A stretch of DNA of 64,000 bases. Source: Pseudoxanthomonas composti (GTDB taxonomy: Bacteria; Pseudomonadota; Gammaproteobacteria; Xanthomonadales; Xanthomonadaceae). The stretch spans positions 1 to 64,000 of the forward strand of contig NZ_SAWZ01000004.1 of the NCBI RefSeq assembly GCF_004122095.1. The letters are read 5' to 3'. Position 1 is the stretch's first letter; each line of letters opens with the position of its first letter. A program made the translations under genes and the position numbers. This document shows, piece by piece, positions 8,977 to 18,400 of the stretch. The notes under the pieces were generated by a model that saw only the letters and a list, made by a program, of their open reading frames with translations, ran no database searches and was not told the DNA's origin.

Positions 8977-9011
8977 GAAAGCCGCGGGTCGCCCCGCGGC
9001 TTTCTTCGTTT
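8977..9011 (+). terminator. Intrinsic terminator after the 8031 gene
   Basis: A 12-bp perfect stem (GAAAGCCGCGGG with CCCGCGGCTTTC) closes on a TCGC tetraloop and is followed by TTCGTTT. The A-tract before the stem also makes it usable from the opposite strand, where the convergent sodC gene ends at 9089. Confidence 0.85.
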
Positions 9012-9088
9012 CGCACCACCGGCGGCCGTCGTGCTGCCCGCCCCTGCCGCGCGGTGCGCAGGCAAGGACGAGGCGGCCGGCCCGGTGC

Positions 9089-9709
9089 TTACTTCACCGC
9101 TTCGATCACCGCGCAGGCCAGGCGGCCGCCGGCGTTACCGGTGGGCTGGGTCTTGTAGTCGTCCGGGTCGGCGTGGACGATCAACCCCTTGCCGACGATG
9201 TCGAAGGCATCGCCCTTGCCGATGTTGACGTTGCTGGACAGCATGCCGTCCACGGTGGCCTTGCCTTCGGCATCGGCGGTGACGTTGTCCATGTCGCCGC
9301 CATGGTGCGGTTCGGCGCTGACCTGGCCATGGTCGGTGGTGGCCGGGTTGAAGTGGCCGCCGGCGCTGGAACCGTCCGGGGCACTGCAGTCGCCCTTCTC
9401 GTGGATGTGGAAGCCATGCTTGGAATTGGGCGCCAGGCCGGTGATGTTGCCGGTGACGTGGACCATGTTGTCCATGGTCATGAAGCTGAGCTCGCCGGCC
9501 ACGGCATTGCCCTCGGTGGCCTTCAACGTGGCCTTGGCCGTGCCGCTGGCGGCCGGGGCGGCGGTTCCTGCCGGCGCCATGGGCGGTGCTTCGGTGCCGG
9601 CGGCCGGTGCGGTCGCCGCAGGCGCGGTGGCTTCCGGCTCGGCCGGCTTGCTGCAGGCGGCCAGGGCCAGGGCGGTGGTCAGGAACAGGGTCGAATGGAT
9701 CAGGCGCAT
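9089..9709 (-). CDS. sodC: Superoxide dismutase [Cu-Zn], lipoprotein, copy 1
   Basis: Periplasmic Cu,Zn superoxide dismutase converting superoxide to peroxide and oxygen. The 206-residue precursor has a lipoprotein signal with lipobox LAAC (Cys19), then an alanine/proline-rich linker to about residue 58. All metal ligands are visible: GFHIHEKGDC, GGHFNP, TTDHG, HHGGDMDN and VHADPDD, with the disulfide cysteine in GGRLACAV. It is 32 bases after a second sodC in the same direction, so the two are probably one transcript. Confidence 0.95.
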   Translation of the reverse strand: MRLIHSTLFLTTALALAACSKPAEPEATAPAATAPAAGTEAPPMAPAGTAAPAASGTAKATLKATEGNAVAGELSFMTMDNMVHVTGNITGLAPNSKHGFHIHEKGDCSAPDGSSAGGHFNPATTDHGQVSAEPHHGGDMDNVTADAEGKATVDGMLSSNVNIGKGDAFDIVGKGLIVHADPDDYKTQPTGNAGGRLACAVIEAVK

Positions 9710-9741
9710 GGAGAACTCCTTGCTGTGGTGTGTGGGTGGGA

Positions 9742-10356
9742 TCAGCGGGTCGCAGGCGCCGCGGTGGGCAGCGGCTGCTGGTGGGTGATGCGGATCACGC
9801 CGCAGGCCACGCGCGCGCCGGAGTTGCCGGCCGGCTGGCTGCGGTAGTCGTCGGGGGCGGCATGCACCACCAGCGCACGGCCGGCGATGTCGGTGTTGGG
9901 TGGGCCGCCAAGGCTGACATCGCGCAGGACCACGTCCACGCGCGCCACCCCGTCCAGGTCGGCGATCAGGTTGTCCAGGTCGCCGGCATGGTGTGGGCCG
10001 GTCTTGGCATTGCCGTGCGGCTGGCCGGTGGGATTGAAGTGCGCCCCGGCGCTGCCGGCATCCACGCTGCTGCAGTCGCCGCGCTCGTGGACGTGGAAGC
10101 CGGCGCGACCGCTCTTGGGCAGGCCACCGACCTCACCCAGCAGGCGCACGCCACCGGCCACCGGGGTCAACACGATCTTGCCGCTGACCAGGCTGCCGGA
10201 GGCCGAGGCGAGCACGGCCTGGGCCTCGCGTACGTCCACCCGCGGCGCGGGCGGCGCCGGCGGCGGCGCGGGGGCGGGCGGTGGCGCGCTGCTGCAGGCC
10301 GCCATGGCCACGGCGATCAACATGGACAGGGCGCTGGCCGGACCCCACGACTTCAT
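9742..10356 (-). CDS. sodC: Superoxide dismutase [Cu-Zn], lipoprotein, copy 2
   Basis: A second, diverged Cu,Zn superoxide dismutase of 204 residues. The ATG at 10356 was chosen because GGAG lies in front of it; it gives a clean lipoprotein signal ending MAAC (Cys about 20), followed by a proline-rich spacer (PPPAPAPPPAPPAP). Ligands are complete: AGFHVHERGDC, GAHFNP, GQPHGN, HHAGDLDN and VHAAPDD, and the partner cysteine is in ARVACGV. Both copies keep all metal ligands, so neither looks dead. The long rigid linker may hold the enzyme away from the membrane. Confidence 0.93.
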   Translation of the reverse strand: MKSWGPASALSMLIAVAMAACSSAPPPAPAPPPAPPAPRVDVREAQAVLASASGSLVSGKIVLTPVAGGVRLLGEVGGLPKSGRAGFHVHERGDCSSVDAGSAGAHFNPTGQPHGNAKTGPHHAGDLDNLIADLDGVARVDVVLRDVSLGGPPNTDIAGRALVVHAAPDDYRSQPAGNSGARVACGVIRITHQQPLPTAAPATR

Positions 10357-10473
10357 CTGCGACTCCAAAGACATCGCGCTCAAGCTAGACAGCCCTCCGT
10401 TCAGGTGCCATGAAATGTGGCATGGCCGAGCCCAAGGAACCAGCGGGCGTGGCGGGCGCTCAACGCGCTACGG

Positions 10474-11911
<1,438 letters not shown>

Positions 11912-11922
<11 letters not shown>

Positions 11923-12991
11923 GGTGCGCCTCTCCGGTCTCGGCCGGCGACTGCGGCAGCAGCAGGGTGAAGACGGTGTGGCCCGGGCGCGACTTGAAGG
12001 TCAGCGAGCCGCGGTGCTCGCGCGCGACCTGCTGCGCCAGCGCCAGGCCCAGGCCACTGCCTTCGGCGCGCCCGGACACCAGCGGCAGGAACAGGTGCTC
12101 GGCCAGCTCCTCCGGAACGCCGCGGCCGTCGTCGATGATTTCCAGGCGCAGGGTCAACGGGTGCAGGCGGTCGTGGATGCGCTGGCCGTGTTCGATGCGG
12201 GTGCGCAGCGTCACCACCGAGGCGCCGGCCTGCAGCGCATTGCCCACCAGGTTCCACACCGCCTGCACCAGCCGGTCCGGATCGCCGGTGATCTCCGGCA
12301 GGCTGGGGTCGTAGTCCCGGCGCAGGCGCGCGGTCGGTGCGCGCTCGGATTCGGCCAGGCGCAGCACCCGCTCCAGCACCGCGTGGATGTTGAGCACGGT
12401 GTGGGCGCGCTGCGGCGCCGGCGAGAGCAGGCGGTCCAGCAGCGCGGCCAGGCGCTCGGCCTCCGATTCGATCAGCCCGATCAGCTCGCGCTCGGCCTCG
12501 TAGTCGCTGCGTTGCTGCCCGCGCTTGGACAGCAGCTGGGCCGCGCCCTTCAGCCCGGCCAGCGGATTGCGGATCTCGTGGGCCAGCCCGCGCAGGGCCG
12601 CCGACAGCGCCGCCGGCAGCACCTGGGCCGGATCCAGCGCGGGAAACTCGTCGGCCGGATGCGCCTCCAGCAGCCAGCCGCCGTGGTCCATGCGCGAGAG
12701 CCAGCCTTCGGCAAAGCGCGGCGCCTCGCCCGGCACGCCCAGCGAGACGCGGTGAAGGCGCAGCAGGTCACGATCCGTGTTGTCCATGAAACGCGCCATG
12801 GCCGTGCCATCCATTTCCAGTGCCGCCAGCGATTGCCCCAGCAGACGCCGCGGGCTGATCCCCAGCCAGCGCGCGAAGGCGGGATTGGCGCCGAGAATGG
12901 CGCCTGCCGTATCGGTCCAGACCACCGGCGTGCTCAGCGCATCGGCGGTGGGTTCCCGGATCATCGGCGCGTGCGAGCTGGGCGCAGTCAT
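11912..12991 (-). CDS. ntrB: Nitrogen regulation sensor kinase NtrB
   Basis: Cytosolic histidine kinase/phosphatase paired with NtrC and controlled by PII. The 359-residue protein has an N-terminal PAS-like domain (NPAFARWLGISPRRLLGQSLA near 34-52), the H-box HEIRNPLAGLKGAAQLL around residue 138, the N-box WNLVGNALQAG and the G-boxes IDDGRGVPEEL and GSGLGLALAQQ. No membrane segment is present. An NtrC-type palindrome lies across its start, which suggests NtrC autoregulation of ntrBC. Confidence 0.95.
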
Positions 12992-13009
12992 TGCACCATC
13001 TTAGTGCAA
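12991..13009 (-). promoter_or_regulatory. NtrC-binding palindrome at the ntrB start
   Basis: TTGCACCATCTTAGTGCAA is a perfect dyad (TTGCAC and GTGCAA, seven-base centre). Read on the minus strand it has TGCAC-N7-GTGCA, matching the enteric NtrC consensus TGCACC-N5-GGTGCA at all but one arm position. It touches the ntrB ATG, a position expected to block transcription or initiation rather than activate it, so feedback repression is the likely role. Confidence 0.65.
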
Positions 13010-13028
13010 AGCCTGCGCCCTGCCCTGC

Positions 13029-14468
13029 TCAGGCCTCGTAGGCCGATTCACCATGCGAGGTGATGTCCAGGCCCTCGCGCTCGGCGTCCTCGCTCACGCG
13101 CAGGCCGAACACCACGCGGGCCACGGTGAAGCCCACGGCCGAGACGATGCCGATCCAGACCACCGAGATGCCTACGCTCAAGGCCTGGACGCCCAGCTGG
13201 TGGGCCATGTCGAAGTCGGCCGCGCCGGTTCCGCCCAGGCTGGGCGCATGGAACACGCCGGTCAGCAGTGCGCCGACGATGCCGCCCAGGCCATGCACGC
13301 CGAACACGTCCAGGCTGTCGTCGGCGCCCAGCATGCGCTTGAGGCCGTTCACCCCCCACACGCACACCACGCCGGCCACCGCGCCGATCACGATCGCGCC
13401 CAGCGGGCCGACCAGGCCGGCTGCCGGGGTGATGCCGACCAGGCCGGCGACCATGCCCGAGGCCACGCCCAGGGCCGAGGACTTGCCGCGGGTCATCCGC
13501 TCGGTCAGCGACCAGCCCAGCACGCCGGCGGCCGTGGCCAGCATGGTGTTGAGGAAGGCCAGGGCCGCCGAGGAAGTGGCTTCCAGCGCCGAGCCGGCGT
13601 TGAAGCCGAACCAGCCCACCCACAGCAGCGAGGCGCCGACGAAGGTCATGGTGACGTTGTGCGGCTTGATCGCCTCGCGGCCGAAGCCCAGGCGCTTGCC
13701 CACAAAGTACGACCCCACCAGGCCGGCGATGCCGGCATTGATGTGCACCACGGTGCCGCCGGCGAAATCCAGCGCGCCGTCCTCGAACAGGTAGCCACCG
13801 GTGGCCCAGACCATGTGCGCCAGCGGCAGGTAGCCGAAGGTGAACCAGATCACCGCGAACAGCAGCACGGCGGCGAACTTCACGCGTTCGGCGAAGGCGC
13901 CAACCACCAGCGCGCCGGTGATCCCGGCGAAGGTGGCCTGGAAGCCGACGAACACGTACTCCGGCAGGCTCACGCCCTTGGTGAAGGTCGCCGCCAGGGT
14001 GTCCACCGACACGCCCTTGAGAAAGGCCTTGTCCAGATTGCCGACCCAGGCGCCCTCACCGGAAAACGCCAGCGAATAGCCGTAGGCCACCCACAGGATC
14101 ACCAGCAGCGAGAACACGGTGGCCACCTGGATCAGGATCGACAGCACGTTCTTGGCGCGCACCATGCCGCCGTAGAACAGGGCCAGGCCCGGGACCACCA
14201 TCATCAGCACCAGCAGCGTGGAGGTGAGCATCCAGGCCACGTCGCCCTTTTCCACAACCGGAGCCGCTTCGGCCTGCGGGGCGGCCACCGCGGCCGATTC
14301 GGCGGCCGGCGGCTGCAGCGCCTCAGTGGTGACCGTTTCGCTGGGCAGGGGCTGGGTGATGGCCTCCTGCGCTTGCAGGCTGCCGAAGACCGACAGCAAC
14401 GCCAGGAGCAACAACAGACCTGCAGTATGCAACCGGGCCATGCGCCCGGGGATGAGAGCCGTCTTCAT
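13029..14468 (-). CDS. amtB: Ammonium transporter AmtB with long exported N-terminus
   Basis: Inner-membrane ammonium channel of the Amt family, 479 residues. A cleavable signal peptide (about residues 1-34) and an alanine/glutamate/proline-rich periplasmic stretch of about 40 residues precede the first channel helix (WMLTSTLLVLMMVVPGLALFYGGMVRAKN). Family marks include FTFGYLPLAHMVW, DFAGGTVVHINAG, the histidine-bearing HNVTMTFVGASLLWVGWFGFN and DVFGVHGLGGIVGALLTG. It lies 20 bases after glnK, whose PII product binds and closes AmtB. GGAG precedes the ATG. Confidence 0.95.
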   Translation of the reverse strand: MKTALIPGRMARLHTAGLLLLLALLSVFGSLQAQEAITQPLPSETVTTEALQPPAAESAAVAAPQAEAAPVVEKGDVAWMLTSTLLVLMMVVPGLALFYGGMVRAKNVLSILIQVATVFSLLVILWVAYGYSLAFSGEGAWVGNLDKAFLKGVSVDTLAATFTKGVSLPEYVFVGFQATFAGITGALVVGAFAERVKFAAVLLFAVIWFTFGYLPLAHMVWATGGYLFEDGALDFAGGTVVHINAGIAGLVGSYFVGKRLGFGREAIKPHNVTMTFVGASLLWVGWFGFNAGSALEATSSAALAFLNTMLATAAGVLGWSLTERMTRGKSSALGVASGMVAGLVGITPAAGLVGPLGAIVIGAVAGVVCVWGVNGLKRMLGADDSLDVFGVHGLGGIVGALLTGVFHAPSLGGTGAADFDMAHQLGVQALSVGISVVWIGIVSAVGFTVARVVFGLRVSEDAEREGLDITSHGESAYEA

Positions 14469-14487
14469 GTGGGGGGAGCTCCAAGGG

Positions 14488-15168
<681 letters not shown>

Positions 15169-16578
15169 TCAGATCGCGTAGTACAGCTGGTACTCCAGCG
15201 GGTGGGTCGCGGCACGGAACTTGGTCACTTCCTGCATCTTCAGCGCGATGTAGGCATCGATGAAGTCATCGCTCATCACGCCACCGGCCTTGAGGAACTC
15301 GCGGTCCTTGTCCAGCGCTTCCAGCGCCTGGTCCAGCGAGGAGCAGACCTGCGGGATCAGCTTCTCTTCTTCCGGCGGCAGGTCGTACAGGTCCTTGTCG
15401 CTGGGCGCGCCCGGGTCGATCTGGTTCTTGATGCCGTCCAGGCCGGCCATCATCAGCGCGGTGAAGGTCAGGTAGCCGGACTGGATCGGGTCGGGGAAGC
15501 GCATCTCGATGCGGCGGGCCTTGGGGCTGTTGACCCACGGGATTCGGCAAGACGCGGAGCGGTTGCGCGCCGAGTAGGCCAGCATCACCGGCGCCTCGAA
15601 GCCCGGCACCAGGCGCTTGTAGCTGTTGGTGCCCGAGTTGGTGAACGCGTTGATCGCCTTGGCGTGCTTGAAGATGCCGCCGATGTACCACAGCGCCAGC
15701 TGCGACAGGCCGCCGTAGCCATCGCCGGCGAACAGGTTCTCGCCGCCCTTCCACAGCGACTGGTGCACGTGCATGCCGCTGCCGTTGTCGCCGACGATGG
15801 GCTTGGGCATGAAGGTGGCGGTCTTGCCGTTGCGGAAGGCCACGTTCTTGATGATGTACTTGGTGGTCAGCAGCTCGTCGGCCTTCTTCACCAGCGAGTT
15901 GAACACCGTGCCGATCTCGCACTGGCCGGCGGTGGCCACCTCGTGGTGGTGCACCTCGGTGCGCACGCCGGCCTCTTCCAGGGTCTTGACCATCTCGGCG
16001 CGCAGGTCGTGCAGCGAGTCGGTCGGCGGCACCGGGAAGTAGCCGCCCTTGACCGCCGGACGGTAGCCGCTGTTGCCGCTGTCGTACTCGGTGCCGGTGT
16101 TCCAGGCGCCTTCCTCCGAGTCGATCTTGAAGAAGGTGTGGCCCATCTCGTTGCCGAAACGGACCGAGTCGAAGATGAAGAATTCCGGCTCCGGGCCGAA
16201 GTAGGCCACATCGGCCAGGTCGGCCGACTTCAGGTAGGCCTCGGCGCGCTTGGCGATGCCGCGCGGGTCGCGCGAGTAGCTCTGCATCGTGGCCGGCTCG
16301 AGGATGTCACAGGTCAGCACGATGGTCGGATCGGCGTAGAACGGGTCCAGGTAGGCGGTGTCCGCGTCGGGCAGCAGCACCATGTCCGATTCGTTGATGC
16401 CCTTCCAGCCGGCGATGGAGCTGCCGTCGAACATCTTGCCTTCTTCGAACAGCGACGGCTCGACGATGCTGACGGGGAAGGTGATGTGCTGCTGCACGCC
16501 GCGCATGTCAACGAATCGCAGGTCGACGAACTCGGCCTTGGAATCCTTGATCAGCTTTTCCACGTTCTCCACGGACAT
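15169..16578 (-). CDS. glnA: Glutamine synthetase, type I
   Basis: Cytosolic dodecameric enzyme making glutamine from glutamate, ammonia and ATP. The 469-residue protein has the GSI signatures [43 protein letters not shown] and [11 protein letters not shown], and the adenylylation tyrosine in LYDLPPEE near residue 397. The ATG at 16578 was preferred to a TTG two codons upstream because GAGG lies at the right distance. Transcription is driven by the sigma-54 promoter and NtrC sites described separately. Confidence 0.97.
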   Translation of the reverse strand: MSVENVEKLIKDSKAEFVDLRFVDMRGVQQHITFPVSIVEPSLFEEGKMFDGSSIAGWKGINESDMVLLPDADTAYLDPFYADPTIVLTCDILEPATMQSYSRDPRGIAKRAEAYLKSADLADVAYFGPEPEFFIFDSVRFGNEMGHTFFKIDSEEGAWNTGTEYDSGNSGYRPAVKGGYFPVPPTDSLHDLRAEMVKTLEEAGVRTEVHHHEVATAGQCEIGTVFNSLVKKADELLTTKYIIKNVAFRNGKTATFMPKPIVGDNGSGMHVHQSLWKGGENLFAGDGYGGLSQLALWYIGGIFKHAKAINAFTNSGTNSYKRLVPGFEAPVMLAYSARNRSASCRIPWVNSPKARRIEMRFPDPIQSGYLTFTALMMAGLDGIKNQIDPGAPSDKDLYDLPPEEEKLIPQVCSSLDQALEALDKDREFLKAGGVMSDDFIDAYIALKMQEVTKFRAATHPLEYQLYYAI

Positions 16579-16618
16579 CTGCAAACCTCGGTTGGGGTGT
16601 AAGGATGAACCTGACTTC

Positions 16619-16633
16619 GCAAGCGCCGTGCCA
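16619..16633 (-). promoter_or_regulatory. Sigma-54 promoter of glnA
   Basis: Read on the minus strand: TGGCACG-GCGC-TTGC, an exact match to the RpoN consensus TGGCACG-N4-TTGC with the GG and GC dinucleotides at -24 and -12. The predicted transcription start is near 16607, leaving a leader of about 29 bases before the glnA ATG. NtrC, encoded five genes downstream, is the expected activator. Confidence 0.88.
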
Positions 16634-16695
16634 AGCCCGTTCGCGCCTAAGTCACTGTTTTTTCATCCGACCTTCACGCGAAACTTGAGCGTAAA

Positions 16696-16710
16696 GCACC
16701 TCATTGGGGT
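16696..16710 (-). promoter_or_regulatory. NtrC enhancer site 2 of glnA (degenerate)
   Basis: GCACC-TCATT-GGGGT keeps one perfect half and a partial second half of the NtrC dyad. Its centre is about 96 bases upstream of the predicted glnA start and 30 bases from the perfect site, a same-face spacing like that of the paired enhancer sites of enteric glnA. Confidence 0.5.
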
Positions 16711-16725
16711 GAACGAATCCATTAC

Positions 16726-16740
16726 GCACCATGCTGGTGC
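16726..16740 (-). promoter_or_regulatory. NtrC enhancer site 1 of glnA (perfect dyad)
   Basis: GCACC-ATGCT-GGTGC is a perfect NtrC-type palindrome, centred about 126 bases upstream of the predicted glnA start. It is also only about 50 bases in front of the divergent uppP gene, so bound NtrC could affect that promoter too. Confidence 0.75.
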
Positions 16741-16788
16741 TCACGGTCGTCCCGTATCCTGTTGCGCCCCATCGCACCCTGAGATTCC

Positions 16789-17583
16789 ATGTCCGAGCTG
16801 CTCGCAGCCCTGCTTCTAGGCATCCTTGAAGGCCTGACCGAATTCCTGCCGATCTCCAGCACCGGACACCTGCTGATCGCCCAGCATTGGCTGCCGCGGC
16901 AGACGGACTTCTTCAACATCATCATCCAGGCCGGCGCGATCATCGCGGTGACCCTGGTGTTCCGGCAGCGCCTGTGGGCGCTGGCCACCGGCTGGAACGA
17001 CCCGGTCCAGCGCGACTACCTGTTCAAGCTCGGCACCGCCTTCCTGGTCACCGCGGTGGTCGGCCTAATCGTGCGCAAGCTGGGCTGGGAACTGCCCGAG
17101 ACGGTGACGCCGGTGGCCTGGGCGCTGATCATCGGCGGCTGCTGGATGATCGTGGCCGAGCGCATCGCCGAGCGCCGCGGCGAGATCGCCACGGTGAGCT
17201 GGAAGGTCGCCGTGCTGGTGGGCCTGGCGCAGGTGGTGGCCGGCGTATTTCCCGGCACCTCGCGCTCGGCGGCGGCGATCTTCGTGGCCATGCTGGCCGG
17301 CACCAGCCGCCGCGCCTCGGCGACCGAGTTCGTGTTCCTGGTCGGCATCCCGACCATGTTCGCCGCCAGTGGCTACACCTTCCTGGAGCTGGCCAAGGAC
17401 GGGCAACTGGGCCAGGTCGACTGGGCGGCGGTGGCCGTGGCCTTCCTGGCTTCGGCCGTCACCGGCTTCATCGTGGTGCGCTGGCTGCTGGGCTTCATCA
17501 AGTCCCACCGCTATACCGGCTTTGCGGTCTACCGCATCGTGCTGGGCGCGGCCTTGCTGCTGTTCCTGCCCAGCGGCGCGTAA
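16789..17583 (+). CDS. uppP: Undecaprenyl-diphosphatase UppP (BacA)
   Basis: Polytopic inner-membrane enzyme that dephosphorylates undecaprenyl pyrophosphate to recycle the peptidoglycan lipid carrier; overproduction confers bacitracin resistance. The 264-residue protein has the two family motifs: ILEGLTEFLPISSTGHL near residues 12-28 and the PGTSRSAAAIF stretch near 155-165. About seven to eight hydrophobic segments are visible. It is divergent from glnA, and its stop codon is followed within ten bases by a heptad-repeat hairpin. Confidence 0.95.
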   Translation: MSELLAALLLGILEGLTEFLPISSTGHLLIAQHWLPRQTDFFNIIIQAGAIIAVTLVFRQRLWALATGWNDPVQRDYLFKLGTAFLVTAVVGLIVRKLGWELPETVTPVAWALIIGGCWMIVAERIAERRGEIATVSWKVAVLVGLAQVVAGVFPGTSRSAAAIFVAMLAGTSRRASATEFVFLVGIPTMFAASGYTFLELAKDGQLGQVDWAAVAVAFLASAVTGFIVVRWLLGFIKSHRYTGFAVYRIVLGAALLLFLPSGA

Positions 17584-17585
17584 TG

Positions 17586-17713
17586 GGTTGAGGAGTGAGC
17601 GGAGAGGAGTGAGGAGTGAGTGGAAGCCGCTCTCACAGATGAGTCCGTGAGGAGTCAGGCGCGAGGCTTCTGCCTTCGCTCACTCCTCACTCCTCTCCAC
17701 TCACTCCTGCCTC
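17586..17713. repeat. Heptad-repeat hairpin element, GAGGAGT type
   Basis: Left arm 17590-17624 is built of GAGGAGT/GAGTGGA-like heptads; right arm 17675-17709 is its near-perfect complement (roughly 34 of 36 positions by eye). The loop of about 50 bases contains GAAGCCGCTCTCACAG, similar to the REP tail at bases 46-58. The element fills the gap between the convergent uppP and PEBP genes. It looks like a short non-autonomous repeat that could work as a two-way transcript end; no transposase or target duplication was seen. Confidence 0.75.
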
Positions 17714-17714
17714 G

Positions 17715-18338
17715 TCATTCCCGCGGCAATACCGCCTGATCATTCAGCGTATAGGTGCCCCAGGTCACCGCCTGGCCCAGCACATGGCCTTCGATCGCGC
17801 CCAGCAGGTCCTTGGCCTCGAACGGCTCTGGCAGGTCCAGGGTCTCCACATCCAGCGCGAAGACGTGGAAGTAGTAACGGTGCACGCGCAGGTCGTTGGA
17901 CGGCGGGTACGGGCCGTCGTAGCCCAGGTACTGGCCCTTGAGCTCGTCGCTGCCGGCGAAGAAGCTGGTGTAGTCGTTGATGCCCTGGCCGCTGCCGGTC
18001 GGCCCCTTCGGCGCGGTCTTGCCCTTGGCCACGAAGCCGTCGCTGCAGCTGCCGGCGGCGATCTCGGTGACCTCGGCGGGAATATTGGCCATGGCCCAGT
18101 GCACGAACTCGGTGCGCGCCTGCTCCAGGGGGATCTGCACGTCGTCGCGGCCGATCAGCTCCGGCTCGGTCGGCACGTCCGGGTCGATGACGACGATGGC
18201 GAACGAGCGGGTGCCCGCCGGCACGTCGGCCCAGGCCAGGTGCGGGTTGCGATTACCGGCAAAGCCCTTGGCGTCGCCGCCGGCGAACTCGGCCGGGATC
18301 GGCTGGCCGTCGGAGAAACTGTCACTGTGGATGCGCAT
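17715..18338 (-). CDS. PEBP family protein (YbhB/YbcL, Raf kinase inhibitor-like)
   Basis: A 207-residue phosphatidylethanolamine-binding-protein fold. The ligand-site residues are visible in VVIDPDVPT near residue 50, FVHWAMANIP near 78, and YDGPYPPSNDLRVHRYYFHVFALD near 140-163. No signal peptide is seen, so it is probably cytosolic. The cellular role of bacterial members is not established. GGAG precedes the ATG. It is convergent with uppP, with the heptad hairpin between them. Confidence 0.9.
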   Translation of the reverse strand: MRIHSDSFSDGQPIPAEFAGGDAKGFAGNRNPHLAWADVPAGTRSFAIVVIDPDVPTEPELIGRDDVQIPLEQARTEFVHWAMANIPAEVTEIAAGSCSDGFVAKGKTAPKGPTGSGQGINDYTSFFAGSDELKGQYLGYDGPYPPSNDLRVHRYYFHVFALDVETLDLPEPFEAKDLLGAIEGHVLGQAVTWGTYTLNDQAVLPRE

Positions 18339-18400
18339 GCAACGAACTCCTGGTGGTGGTGAATGAAACGCGGCACGCTGCCCAGCATGCGCGCAAGAGG

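Noticed and set aside
17586..17713. CRISPR-like array
   Set aside because: The repeats are contiguous 7-mers without spacers and form one hairpin; no cas gene is present.
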